Notes under the pieces: generated by a model
What the model was told of the DNA's origin: nothing
Database searches by the model: none
The model's input: the letters and a program-made list of their open reading frames with translations, nothing else
DNA from: Pseudomonas sp. B20(2017)
GTDB taxonomy: Bacteria > Pseudomonadota > Gammaproteobacteria > Pseudomonadales > Pseudomonadaceae
Assembly: GCF_002113125.1 (NCBI RefSeq)
Contig: NZ_NEJP01000011.1
Location: 124,001-188,000 of the forward strand
DNA length: 64,000 nucleotides
Direction of reading: 5' to 3'
Position numbers and translations under genes: made by a program
Shown here: piece after piece, positions 33,387 through 42,488 of the stretch
Numbering within the stretch: position 1 is the stretch's first letter
Layout of the letters: every line of letters begins with the position of its first letter

Positions 33387-34463
33387 CTAATAAGAGGGAG
33401 CGGAATACACGTCGTAGGTCTGGCGGATCATCAACGCGGCGCTGAAGCGCTCGCGGACGATGCGCCGGCCTTCGATGCCGAGAGCCGACAACGCAGGCTT
33501 CTGGATTTGCTTGAGGCGATCGGCCAGCGCCTGGTGGTCACCGGCGGGGAACACATAACCGGACACACCATGAGTGACCAGTTCGGGCAACGACGTGCAG
33601 TCGCTGGCGATTACCGGCAGGCCCAGCGCCATGCCCTCCAGCGGCACCATCGCGAAGCCTTCCCAGCGGCTCGGGACGATCAGCGCATCGGCTTTCTGAT
33701 ACAGCGCGTGCACTTCGGTGGGCGTCACCCAGGGCAGGTATTCCACCCCGTCCAGCGGCGGACATTCGACGACGTCCTCATTCACCGCACTGCCCACCAC
33801 CGTCAGTTTCAGGTCGCTGCGCTTGGCTTCGGTGTAGGCCTTGAGCAGCACGTCGAAGCCTTTCTGGTAGTCGAGGCGACCGACAAACAGCAGATGAATC
33901 GGTGCCGGATCGTCAGCCTTGCGCTCTTCATTCTTGTGATCGATGCCGTTGTAGATCAGCGTCATGCGCTTGCGCTCGATGCCAAATTTCGCGGCCTTGT
34001 CCAGCTCGAACTGACTGACGCAGATGATCTTGTCCGTGACCTTCTGCAGCACCCGCTCGATCCACGCATAGACTTTCTGCTTGATCGGCGAGCTTTCCAT
34101 CAGGAACGAAAACGCGTGAGGGCAGTAGACGATTTTCGGCTTGCGCCACGGCCGCAGGAGCACGCACACGCAACGGCCGATTACCCCGGAAAAGGTGCTG
34201 TGCAGATGCACCACATCGGGTTTTTCCTTGAGCAGGACCCGCGTCAATTGCCAGGCAAATCGCAACAGCGACGGCACATTCCGCCCACTTCGGGCGAAGG
34301 TACGGATCTGCTGCTCATCGATGCCGTGCAGTTCTTTCTTCTGGTCGAGCGGGACCAGATACACCAGCTCATAGCGCCCGTCTTCCGGCGCCGCCGAAAT
34401 CGTGCGGATGACCGTCGCCACCCCACCTTTGATCGTTTCCGCCACGTGCAGTATTTTTTTCAC
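33387..34463 (-). CDS. Glycosyltransferase family 4
   Basis: A 358-residue retaining glycosyltransferase of the GT-B fold. It begins MKKILHVAETIKGGVATVI (N-domain glycine loop). It has VGRLDYQKGFDVLLKAY and the E-x7-E motif EGFAMVPLE in PSRWEGFAMVPLEGMALGLPVIASD. It is the only plain glycosyltransferase in this operon, so with the initiating transferase it would give a very short repeat unit unless other transferases are encoded elsewhere. The donor sugar cannot be read from the sequence. Confidence 0.92.
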   Translation of the reverse strand: MKKILHVAETIKGGVATVIRTISAAPEDGRYELVYLVPLDQKKELHGIDEQQIRTFARSGRNVPSLLRFAWQLTRVLLKEKPDVVHLHSTFSGVIGRCVCVLLRPWRKPKIVYCPHAFSFLMESSPIKQKVYAWIERVLQKVTDKIICVSQFELDKAAKFGIERKRMTLIYNGIDHKNEERKADDPAPIHLLFVGRLDYQKGFDVLLKAYTEAKRSDLKLTVVGSAVNEDVVECPPLDGVEYLPWVTPTEVHALYQKADALIVPSRWEGFAMVPLEGMALGLPVIASDCTSLPELVTHGVSGYVFPAGDHQALADRLKQIQKPALSALGIEGRRIVRERFSAALMIRQTYDVYSAPSY

Positions 34464-34504
34464 AACCCACCCACTTTCATGCCTGTAAGGACCGTCGCTG
34501 AGAT

Positions 34505-36727
34505 TCAGGACTGGTCGGACGCGTATTCGTAGTTGTAATAGCTGCCGTTGCCGTAATAGCTGGCCGCGCGCTTCTCGACGCCGTTGAACACCGCGCCCTT
34601 CAACTCGATACCGTTCTGGGCGAAACGCCGGATCGTCATTTCGATTTCCTTGGCCGGGTTCACCCCGAACCGCGCGACGATCAGGCTGATGCCGGCTTCG
34701 CGACCGACAATCGCTGCATCCGTCACCGCCAGCAGCGGTGGCGTGTCGATGATCACCACGTCATAGCGCTCGCTGAGTTGCGCCAGCAGTTCGCGGAAAT
34801 TGGCGTGCATCAACAGCTCGGAAGGGTTGGGCGGCACCTGGCCACGGCTGATGAAGTGCAGATTGTCGACCTCGACCTTGTTGATCGCCTGATCGAGGGT
34901 GCAGCGCTTGACCAACAGATCCGACAGGCCGTTGGTGATCGGCGTGTTCAGGGTCTTGTGCAGATGCCCTTTGCGCATGTCGGCGTCGATCAGCACAACG
35001 CGCTGCCCGCTCTGCGCCATAACCGCCGCGAGGTTGGAAGACACGAAGGTTTTGCCGACCTGCGGGCTCGGCCCGGAAATCATGATCCGGTTGTTGGTCG
35101 AATCCAGCGCGGCGAAGTGCAGACAAGTGCGCAGGCTGCGAATCGACTCGATGGACAGGTCGGTCGGATTGCGCAATGCCAGCAGGTAGGCCGGCGTATC
35201 AGCCGAAACCTTGGCCCTTACCTTTTTGTTGTCCTCTTCGCGCTGCAGATCGCTGTAGGGAATCGACGCGTAAACCGGCAAGCCGAGCTGCTCAATGCCC
35301 TCCGGCCCTTCCAGGCCCTTGCTCAGGGATTTGCGCAACAGCACCAGCGCCACGCCGACGAAGGCACCGAGGAAGGTGGCGATCAACACGATCAGGGCTT
35401 TTTTCGGTTTGACCGGACTGGTCAGGTCGACATCCGCCGTATCCACCAGACGCACGTTACCCACGGCACCAGCGCGAATGATGTCCAGCTCTTGGGATTT
35501 GTTCAGCAACTGGGTGTAGATCTGCGAGGCGACTTCGACATCGCGGGTCAGGTTCAACAGTTCCTGTTGAGTGGCCGGTAGGTCCTGAACCTTGCCCTCC
35601 AGCGAGCGCTGTTGCTGGTTCAGTTCGCCGATCTGGGTCATCAACGCGCGGTAGGCCGGATGCTGTTTGGTGAACTTGCGGTCCATCTCCGCCTGTTGCA
35701 GCTTCAGCTCGGAAATCCGCGTTTCGAGCGCCACGGACTGGCCGAGCACCGATTGGGTTTCCAGCGAGATGTTCACGGTCTTGCCGTGGGTCTGGTAGGC
35801 GTTGAGCGCATCGCTGGCCTTGGCCAGATCACGCTTGACCTGCGGCAACTGGCTTTGCAGGAACGCCAGGCTCTGCGCCGCTTCGGCCGAGGTGCGGCGT
35901 ACGTTCTGATCCACGTACAGCGAGGCGATCTTGTTGAGAATCTTCACTGCTTCGGCGGCGTCGCTGCTGGCCAGGGCCAGACGGATGATCCCCGATTCCT
36001 TGCCTTGCTCGGAAATGTCCAGCGCGTCCTGATAACCCTGGATGGTCACGATTCGTGGGTAGCGCACCACTTCGAAACGGGTACCGGGGTTGGCCAACAG
36101 TTGCGCGACCTGCCCTTCTACGCCGTCCTGCGCGAAGGCTTCGCCTGCCACGCCGTCGACCAGCAGGTTGTCGTTGTCGTCGAGCAGTTGAAAGCGATGT
36201 TGTTCGCCGGCGATCAGGGTGAGTTTCTTGCCCAGCAGTTCCTTGGGCAGATTGAGCTTTGCAAACTCCAGGCGTTCACCGCCCCAGGCGTAACTGCTCA
36301 GGCCGAAACGCGGCGGCGCGACGCTGAGTTCGGTCTCACCGCGATAGCGACGAGAAAGAAAGCCGCCGATCAGCGGAAAGGTGTTGGGAGTGACGTCGAT
36401 ATCCAGACGCAGATCGTCGACTGTCTTGCCGATCACCGCGCGGGATTTGATGATGCCGATTTCGGTCACCGACGGCGATTGCCCGCCGAGCATGCTGTTG
36501 AGGTCGGAAAAACCGAGCATGTCGTTCTTTTTCGGTTCGACCTGCACCAGCGCGTTGGCCAGATACACCGGTGTGGCCAAGATCGCATAGGCCACACCGG
36601 TCATCATGAATGCGCCGGTGAACGCGCCGATCAACCATTTCTGGTCGATCAGGCTGCCGAAGATGCCGAGAAGATCAATACTGTCTTGATCGTTGTCGCG
36701 GGTGCCGATTACTGACGGTAACTGCAT
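34505..36727 (-). CDS. wzc: Wzc/Etk-type polysaccharide co-polymerase and tyrosine autokinase
   Basis: A 740-residue inner-membrane protein controlling chain length and export. N-terminal membrane helix near residue 33-53, a Wzz domain with long periplasmic coiled coil (about 150-420), a second helix, then a BY-kinase. The kinase has Walker A SGPSPQVGKT, Walker A' VVLIDADMRKG and Walker B VVIIDTPP. The C-terminus is Tyr-rich (AASYYGNGSYYNYEYASDQS, six tyrosines), the autophosphorylation cluster. It partners with the Wza-like channel and is dephosphorylated by the next gene's product. Full length for the family. Confidence 0.95.
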   Translation of the reverse strand: MQLPSVIGTRDNDQDSIDLLGIFGSLIDQKWLIGAFTGAFMMTGVAYAILATPVYLANALVQVEPKKNDMLGFSDLNSMLGGQSPSVTEIGIIKSRAVIGKTVDDLRLDIDVTPNTFPLIGGFLSRRYRGETELSVAPPRFGLSSYAWGGERLEFAKLNLPKELLGKKLTLIAGEQHRFQLLDDNDNLLVDGVAGEAFAQDGVEGQVAQLLANPGTRFEVVRYPRIVTIQGYQDALDISEQGKESGIIRLALASSDAAEAVKILNKIASLYVDQNVRRTSAEAAQSLAFLQSQLPQVKRDLAKASDALNAYQTHGKTVNISLETQSVLGQSVALETRISELKLQQAEMDRKFTKQHPAYRALMTQIGELNQQQRSLEGKVQDLPATQQELLNLTRDVEVASQIYTQLLNKSQELDIIRAGAVGNVRLVDTADVDLTSPVKPKKALIVLIATFLGAFVGVALVLLRKSLSKGLEGPEGIEQLGLPVYASIPYSDLQREEDNKKVRAKVSADTPAYLLALRNPTDLSIESIRSLRTCLHFAALDSTNNRIMISGPSPQVGKTFVSSNLAAVMAQSGQRVVLIDADMRKGHLHKTLNTPITNGLSDLLVKRCTLDQAINKVEVDNLHFISRGQVPPNPSELLMHANFRELLAQLSERYDVVIIDTPPLLAVTDAAIVGREAGISLIVARFGVNPAKEIEMTIRRFAQNGIELKGAVFNGVEKRAASYYGNGSYYNYEYASDQS

Positions 36728-36765
36728 AAGTCTTTCTTACCATTCACTGAACTGAAGAATATTCA

Positions 36766-37206
36766 TCAACGCGCCAGGCGTTGCGCCCATGAGCTAACAG
36801 CATCTTCAATCAATGCATGGGCATGAATAAAAGCGGCTTGCCCTTGGCGATACGGGTCCTGTATTTCTCGTTCGCTCTGCCACTTGCCCAGCAGAAACAC
36901 TTTGCCCCTGGCGTGAGAGGCAATCTTCAGTACTTGATTAACATGTTGTTTTTCCATGACCAGAATCAGGTCTGATTCATTGACGATGTCCGCGGTCAGT
37001 TGCCGCGCCTTGAACCCTTCGGCACTGTGGCCGCGCTCTTCCAGCACCTGGCGCGCGGTCGACTCCATGCCTTCGCCGACCCGTGCAGACAGGCCTGCGG
37101 AGGTCACGCTGATCGCCGAGGGTGTCAGTGCATTGCGCAACAGAAGTTCCGCTGTCGGACTTCGGCAGATATTGCCTACGCAGACGACAAGAATCTTTTT
37201 GAACAA
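36766..37206 (-). CDS. wzb: Wzb/Etp-type low-molecular-weight protein tyrosine phosphatase
   Basis: A 146-residue phosphatase that removes phosphate from Wzc tyrosines. The P-loop is VCVGNICRSPTAE (C9-x5-R15 type, CxxxxxR(S/T)). DPYRQGQAAF near residue 116 has the acid catalyst Asp. It is the first gene of the operon and is 38 bp ahead of wzc. It is divergent from the GH-A glycosidase. Confidence 0.94.
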   Translation of the reverse strand: MFKKILVVCVGNICRSPTAELLLRNALTPSAISVTSAGLSARVGEGMESTARQVLEERGHSAEGFKARQLTADIVNESDLILVMEKQHVNQVLKIASHARGKVFLLGKWQSEREIQDPYRQGQAAFIHAHALIEDAVSSWAQRLAR

Positions 37207-37497
37207 GGTTTACTTTCCCGTGTAATGTCAATCGGCCAACATGTCTTGCAAATTCGAATGAACCCGCAAGACCTTCCTTCACTCGGAAATAGATTCACCC
37301 GTTAATACCGATGCATTAAGTACCACGGCGTCTAAAAGTCCCCCAACCAGAATTACCGGACTAAAAATAACTGTGATTTTCGAGTGAAAGTTTTCCGACA
37401 AAAAATAACATTCATGCACTTAGTATCTTTATTGCCCTCGAAACCAATGTAACGAGATAACCATTCGCTAGATGTCATTCTCATCAGGAGAGCAGAC
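37207..37497. promoter_or_regulatory. Divergent promoter region of wzb and the glycosidase
   Basis: A/T-rich, about 290 bp, no gene. It contains the 16-base sequence shared with the galU/galE region (37359-37374) and AGGAGAG before the glycosidase start. Promoters of both directions must lie here; exact -35/-10 elements were not assigned. Confidence 0.55.
37359..37374. promoter_or_regulatory. 16-bp element shared with the galE/galU promoter region
   Basis: GACTAAAAATAACTGT is identical to 26250-26265 and lies 124 bp before the glycosidase start. Confidence 0.5.
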
Positions 37498-38439
37498 ATG
37501 AAATCAGCACATCTCAAACATCTTGGTGCCGCCTTGTTGTTGCTCGGTGCAGCCGCCCAGGTTCAGGCCAGTGAGTTGTTCCCGGCGCTGCCGACGAAAA
37601 CCATCGGCGTTCAGGTCAAGATCCAGAGTTTCACGGCGGCCGACGCCGAGCAGATCAAAGCCGCAGGATTCAGTTTTGTCCGCTTCGGCGTCTGGAGCGA
37701 CAGCCTCGGCGGCAAGGCCTATCAGAAGCAGATCAGCGATGCGTTTGCGGCGGCCAAATCCGCCGGCCTGCCGGTTTTGATGACCGTACGCGCCACCAAA
37801 CCATTGACGGGCGACCTCACGACAGCCGGCGAAGCATTTGCCAATGCCGTCAGCGGGCTGGAAAAAACCTGGAGTTCGCAACTGGTCGCCATTGAAATCT
37901 GGAACGAGCCGGATCTGGGCACCTACTGGCCGACCGGCAACTTCAACACCACATTCGTGCCGTTCATGAGCGCCATGTGCAAAACCCTGCAGGGCCAACC
38001 GCAATCCACGCCTCTGGTCGGCTTTGGCTTCGCCCGGCCACCCACTGCGGGATCGGCGTCCACCGTGGCGCTCAACAGCCTCATCGAGGCTTACCCCAAT
38101 TGCCTTGATGCCATTTCCTATCACCCCTACGGCATGACAGCCACGCAGATCAGCAACGCCCAAAATTTCATTCAGCAGAACTTCCATTTGCCGGGCGTGA
38201 TCAGTGAATGGGGGATTTCGGCGCTTGCCTCCAACGGCGGGCCAGACGGCCAGGCCACTAAAATCTCCGCGTTCATCGCTGATGTGAAAAGACTCAAGAT
38301 CCCGCTGACTTCCATCTACGAATGGAAAAACAGCGACTCGGGAAAAGACGACCGGGAGAAGAATTTCGGTCTGTTGACCTCAGACGGCCAGCCGAAACCG
38401 GCACAAACGGCAGTCAGGACACAATTGGAGCTTGAGTAG
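37498..38439 (+). CDS. Secreted GH-A clan glycosidase (PslG/GH39-like)
   Basis: A 313-residue exported hydrolase (signal MKSAHLKHLGAALLLLGAAAQVQA). EIWNEPDLG contains the acid/base E137 and VISEWGI the nucleophile E237, the standard pair of clan GH-A; AISYHPYG is the typical strand before it. It resembles PslG, a periplasmic glycosidase within Pseudomonas exopolysaccharide loci. It probably trims or clears the polymer made by the divergent operon. The strong AGGAGAG supports the start. The exact GH family is not certain. Confidence 0.83.
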   Translation: MKSAHLKHLGAALLLLGAAAQVQASELFPALPTKTIGVQVKIQSFTAADAEQIKAAGFSFVRFGVWSDSLGGKAYQKQISDAFAAAKSAGLPVLMTVRATKPLTGDLTTAGEAFANAVSGLEKTWSSQLVAIEIWNEPDLGTYWPTGNFNTTFVPFMSAMCKTLQGQPQSTPLVGFGFARPPTAGSASTVALNSLIEAYPNCLDAISYHPYGMTATQISNAQNFIQQNFHLPGVISEWGISALASNGGPDGQATKISAFIADVKRLKIPLTSIYEWKNSDSGKDDREKNFGLLTSDGQPKPAQTAVRTQLELE

Positions 38440-38627
38440 GCGCTGCAACAGGTCAGTTGCTTTGAACCTGTCGTCTGTTTTGGCATCGTATTGATCGATA
38501 ACGCGCCCCGCCTTTCAAACAGCCGTTTTCAGGTTGTTGCCGCCGGGGCGCTCGATACGCCTGCATGCCCTTGAGTGGCTGCCGGCGCTCGGGTAATGTC
38601 ACCAGACCCATAGGACAGAGCACGCTC

Positions 38628-39554
38628 ATGACTTCCAAGCTGGAACAACTCAAACAGTTCACCACCGTCGTGGCCGACACCGGCGACTTCGAAGCGATTG
38701 CCCGGGTCAAACCGGTCGACGCCACCACCAACCCTTCCCTGCTGCTCAAGGCAGCGGCCATCCCGGCCTACGCCGAACTGCTGAACGCCAGCGTGCGCGA
38801 CTGCAAGGGCGATGTCGGCCTGGCCAGTGACCGTTTCGGCGTCGCGGTCGGTCAGGAAATCCTTAAAGTGATCCCGGGCCGCATTTCCACTGAAGTGGAT
38901 GCGCGCCTGTCGTTCGACAAGGACGCGATCCTCAAGCGTGCCCATCGCCTGATCGAGCTGTACGACAAGGCCGGCGTTGGCCGTGACCGCGTGCTGATCA
39001 AGATCGCCTCGACCTGGGAAGGTATCCGCGCCGCCGAGATCCTGGAAAAGGAAGGCATCCAGACCAACCTGACCCTGCTGTTCTCCTTCGCTCAGGCCGC
39101 TGCCTGCGCCGATGCCGGCGTGTTCCTGATTTCGCCGTTCGTGGGCCGCATCTACGACTGGTACAAGAAGGCCAACGGCAACGACTACACCGGTGCCGAC
39201 GATCCTGGCGTACAGTCCGTGACGCGCATCTACAACTACTACAAGGCCAATGACTACAAGACCGTGGTCATGGGTGCGAGCTTCCGCAACCTCAGTCAGA
39301 TCGAGCAACTGGCCGGCTGCGACCGCCTGACCATCAGCCCGGACCTGATCGAGAAACTGGCAGCCGACACCGGCAAGCTGGAACGCAAACTTGCTCCGGG
39401 CCATGCCGGCGAAGCGCGCCTGAGCCTCAACGAAGCGCAATTCCGCTGGTTGTCCAACGAAGACGCAATGGCCACCGAGAAACTGGCTGAAGGCATCCGT
39501 CAGTTTGCCCGCGACCAGGAAAAACTCGAGGCGCTGCTGCAAGCCAAGCTGTAA
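38628..39554 (+). CDS. tal: Transaldolase
   Basis: Pentose-phosphate-pathway enzyme transferring a dihydroxyacetone unit, 308 residues, class of TalB. DATTNPSLLLKA near the start and RVLIKIASTWEGI with the Schiff-base Lys are diagnostic; VTRIYNYYK and MGASFRN are further family blocks. ATG 38628 (MTSKLEQLKQFTTVVADTGD) is the standard start; the frame continues open upstream. A strong terminator follows. Confidence 0.96.
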   Translation: MTSKLEQLKQFTTVVADTGDFEAIARVKPVDATTNPSLLLKAAAIPAYAELLNASVRDCKGDVGLASDRFGVAVGQEILKVIPGRISTEVDARLSFDKDAILKRAHRLIELYDKAGVGRDRVLIKIASTWEGIRAAEILEKEGIQTNLTLLFSFAQAAACADAGVFLISPFVGRIYDWYKKANGNDYTGADDPGVQSVTRIYNYYKANDYKTVVMGASFRNLSQIEQLAGCDRLTISPDLIEKLAADTGKLERKLAPGHAGEARLSLNEAQFRWLSNEDAMATEKLAEGIRQFARDQEKLEALLQAKL

Positions 39555-39572
39555 TCGGCCGAACGCAAACGC

Positions 39573-39607
39573 AAAAAGGGCGAACCCTTACAGGTTCGCC
39601 CTTTTTT
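39573..39607 (+). terminator. Bidirectional terminator between tal and rssC
   Basis: AAAAAGGGCGAACC-CTTACA-GGTTCGCCCTTTTTT, A-run before and T-run after, serving convergent tal and rssC. Confidence 0.92.
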
Positions 39608-39627
39608 GTGCCTGGCGGCTTGATCGA

Positions 39628-40110
39628 TCAATGCCTTTCGAGGGCATTCACCAGGTCATGGAAGGCTTCGCGGTTGGAGTCGTTCAGGCCCATGAGGATC
39701 TTGTGCGCTTCGAGCACCTTGATCCGCACCACCTCTTCCGACTGATCCTGATCCGGCAGGTCATCGAGGCATTCCGGGCAAGGCACGGGATGGTTGACGA
39801 TATTGAACACCTGCTCGAAACCCATCGACTGCAACAGACGGGTGATGTCTTCGTGGGTGGTGACCACGGTCGGCAGCAGGCCGACCTTCTGCCGCGACAG
39901 GATCGACAGCTTGGCCAGCAGGCCCAACGTGGTGCTGTCGATGCTGCGGGTTTCGGTCAAATCGATCACGATCGCGTTGAAATTCAGCGCGGTGAAGATT
40001 TTTTCAATAGTCGCATCCAACGCCGAACACAGGGTCAGGCGAACTTCACCGACGAACTTCAGGACGAAGGTGCCGTCCTGCTCGGCGAACTGGATTCTAC
40101 CGGTACTCAT
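39628..40110 (-). CDS. rssC: RssC-like STAS anti-sigma-factor antagonist
   Basis: A 160-residue protein. The STAS domain is residues 1-110, with the phosphorylatable region RSIDSTTLGLLAK (S59 at the standard position). A short Cys-containing C-terminal extension (CPECLDDL) could bind zinc. Its ATG overlaps the stop of the upstream phosphatase by one base (TGATG), so they are coupled. The phosphatase would dephosphorylate it and so change sigma-factor control, as for P. aeruginosa PA2797/PA2798. Gene name by analogy. Confidence 0.85.
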   Translation of the reverse strand: MSTGRIQFAEQDGTFVLKFVGEVRLTLCSALDATIEKIFTALNFNAIVIDLTETRSIDSTTLGLLAKLSILSRQKVGLLPTVVTTHEDITRLLQSMGFEQVFNIVNHPVPCPECLDDLPDQDQSEEVVRIKVLEAHKILMGLNDSNREAFHDLVNALERH

Positions 40111-41291
40111 CAAAGATTCCTGCTCAACACCAACAGGGCGATATCATCCGGCATCTCCCCTAGCGTGGCCAATCCAAAAACCTGCCGCAGACCATCCAGG
40201 CTGCCGCCCGCCGACTTCACCTTCTGGGGCAAAGCGGCTTCTTTCTCTTTGAGTGTGGGCTCTGGCAAAAGATCCAGAATGCCATCAGACATCAGCGTCA
40301 GGCTGAACGTCGGTGGCAGCTCGAGCACGTGATCTTCGTAGGTGGCTTCGTTGAAAAGCCCCACGGGCAGACCGCGCCCCTCGAGGTAGCGAACACTGTC
40401 AGGCGTGTACAACACTGGCAACGGCAGATGGCCGCCGATGCTATAGGTCAACAAACCGGTCTCCTCGTCGATGACTCCACCGACCATTGTGACGTGTTTA
40501 CCCAGCTTACAACTGATCAGCCCCCGGTTGATATGACCGAGGACTTCCGAAGGCTTGAATTCCGGCAGCGTGCCGTTGCGCTTGGATTCAAACAGCAAGC
40601 GCGTGGTCATGAACTTCAGCAGCACGGTGACGAACGCCGAAGAGGCACCATGACCCGATACATCCGCCAGGTAGAACGCCACCCGGCGCTCGTCGACCCG
40701 GAAATAGTCGACAAAATCACCCGACAGGTACAGCGACGGAATGATCTGGTGCGCGAATCTGAACTCGTCGATGCTCCACGGACTCTCCGGCAGCATGTTC
40801 ATCTGCACCTGGCGACCGGCATTCTGGTCTTCCTGGAGCAGGTTCAGGCTGGCTGCGAGTTCACGATTGGCCTTTTCCAGTTTCTCGCGGTAGCGCTGGT
40901 TTTCCAGCAGCAGACGCGCACGATCCAGGGCTCGGCGCACGGAGTGCTCGAGCACGGCCAGATCTTCGAGAGGCTTGATCAGATAATCCGCCGCGCCCAG
41001 GCGCAGGGCCTCGACCGCGTCGTTCATCACGCCAGCGCCCGAGACCACGATCACCGGTGTCTGCGGTGAACGCTCGGTGACCTGACGGATGAGTTCGAGA
41101 CCGCCCATCTGCGGCATGCGCAGATCGCAGATGACCAGGTCGGGCGTGTCTTGCTCGAATACCTGAAGACCCTGCTGGCCGTTACTGGCCTGCAAGACGC
41201 TGAAACCACTGTCTTCCAAATAGGCCGCGAGGCTCGCGCGCACTACTTCGTCATCATCGATTATCAGCAGCGTGGCACTGGTTTTTGGCAT
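40110..41291 (-). CDS. rssB: RssB-like response regulator with PP2C phosphatase domain
   Basis: A 393-residue protein. Receiver domain residues 7-120 with acidic pair IIDDDE and phospho-Asp in VICDLRMPQMGG. A coiled linker (about 125-165) follows, then a SpoIIE/PP2C phosphatase domain with LADVSGHGASSAF, MSDGILDLL and PDDIALLVL metal-binding motifs. It resembles Pseudomonas RssB (PA2798), whose phosphatase acts on the STAS partner encoded just downstream. No kinase is adjacent. Confidence 0.9.
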   Translation of the reverse strand: MPKTSATLLIIDDDEVVRASLAAYLEDSGFSVLQASNGQQGLQVFEQDTPDLVICDLRMPQMGGLELIRQVTERSPQTPVIVVSGAGVMNDAVEALRLGAADYLIKPLEDLAVLEHSVRRALDRARLLLENQRYREKLEKANRELAASLNLLQEDQNAGRQVQMNMLPESPWSIDEFRFAHQIIPSLYLSGDFVDYFRVDERRVAFYLADVSGHGASSAFVTVLLKFMTTRLLFESKRNGTLPEFKPSEVLGHINRGLISCKLGKHVTMVGGVIDEETGLLTYSIGGHLPLPVLYTPDSVRYLEGRGLPVGLFNEATYEDHVLELPPTFSLTLMSDGILDLLPEPTLKEKEAALPQKVKSAGGSLDGLRQVFGLATLGEMPDDIALLVLSRNL

Positions 41292-41613
41292 GTGGGCAAA
41301 CGGCGCCAGAATTAGGTTGGCGTAGCAGGCGGGGCAAAAGCCCGGCGCAGACTACTGGATTCGCTTTCTAGCCTCTCTGTTGCACCGCTTTGAAGCGTTT
41401 GCTCCGCACGCGGTTGCACCAGAGGTGCCCTTCTAAGGCGCAGACGGTACTCCCATCCTTCGAGCGTTTCAAGCATGCGCCGATCGCCGCTTGGAGACTT
41501 TGTTTGTCAAATCACTCGCAGTTATAAGAACGGCCTCAACGGTAACCCAATGGATGGTCGCGCCCACAAAAAAGGCGACCTCGCGGTCGCCCTTTTATAC
41601 CGATCAATCGAGA
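41292..41613. other. Gap between rssB and mlaA with a terminator
   Basis: About 320 bp. No gene was seen. It holds the rssB promoter region and, at its left-hand end relative to mlaA, the terminator at 41570-41596. Confidence 0.6.
41570..41596 (-). terminator. Terminator of mlaA
   Basis: AAAAGGCGACC-TCGC-GGTCGCC followed by CTTTT on the plus strand; on the minus strand the stem is followed by a T-run (TTTTTTGTGG). It is 18 bp past the mlaA stop. Confidence 0.88.
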
Positions 41614-42303
41614 TCAGAAATCGTCTTCGACCTGCCCGTCCTTGACCTTGAACTCGCGGTTTTGCAGGTAGGCGTTGCGGATGAAGGTGTACTTGTCGCC
41701 GCTGATCAGCTTCTCGCTCGACAGCAGACTGGCGCGGGTGTCGACGATGTTCAGGCCAAAGATCGAGTTACGCACCGGCACATCGTTGATGTAACGGTAT
41801 GGGCCGGTGTAGCTGTCAACATACTTGGACGGCGCATCACGCAGGGTGCTCGGGCCCATCAGCGGCAGCATCACGTAAGGACCGCTGCCGACGCCCCAGT
41901 AGCCGAGGGTCTGGCCAAAGTCTTCGTCGCTGCGGTTCAGGCCCATTTTGGTGCCGACGTCGAAGAAACCGAGCAGGCCGAAGGTGGTGTTGAAGATCAG
42001 GCGAGCGGTGTCGACGCCTGCGGCGGCCGGTTTGGCCTGAAGAATGTTGTTCGCCAGGTTGGTGACATCACCGACGTTGCGGAACATGTTGTGGATGCCG
42101 TCTTCCAGGAATTGCGGAGTAACAAATTCATAGCCCTGCGCCAGAGGCTTCAGCGCATAGGTGTCGACGAAATCGTTGAACTGGAAGATCGGACGGTTGA
42201 CGCTTTCCCAAGGGTCTTCTTCCGTTGCGGCCTGAGCGGCGAACGGCACCAGCATTACGCTGGCACATACACAAAGCTGAGCAAGAGGATGGCTCCAGCG
42301 CAT
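41614..42303 (-). CDS. mlaA: MlaA/VacJ, outer-membrane phospholipid-removal protein
   Basis: A 229-residue MlaA-family protein that extracts mislocalised phospholipids from the outer leaflet for the Mla pathway. DPWESVNRPIFQFNDFVDTYALKPLAQGY, NVGDVTNLANNILQ, FGQTLGYWGVGSGPYVMLPLMGPSTLRD and TRASLL are diagnostic. The E. coli protein is a lipoprotein, but this N-terminus (MRWSHPLAQLCVCASVMLVPFAAQAAT) shows a Sec-type cleavage site and no lipobox. That may be genuine for this group. Confidence 0.94.
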   Translation of the reverse strand: MRWSHPLAQLCVCASVMLVPFAAQAATEEDPWESVNRPIFQFNDFVDTYALKPLAQGYEFVTPQFLEDGIHNMFRNVGDVTNLANNILQAKPAAAGVDTARLIFNTTFGLLGFFDVGTKMGLNRSDEDFGQTLGYWGVGSGPYVMLPLMGPSTLRDAPSKYVDSYTGPYRYINDVPVRNSIFGLNIVDTRASLLSSEKLISGDKYTFIRNAYLQNREFKVKDGQVEDDF

Positions 42304-42488
42304 AGAAAACTCCTTGGATAGTACGGACGCAGCACCTGGGCCGCGGCGATTAGTGCGTCAGTATAAGACGGAAACGGCGCTTTAGGCAGTTCCCCGGTGA
42401 AACCCTCTGTAGGACGCTTCGTCATTGGCCTGTCATGCAACTGTCACCGATGTTGCCTAGCCTGATCGCTATTTCAGGGACGTTTTCC

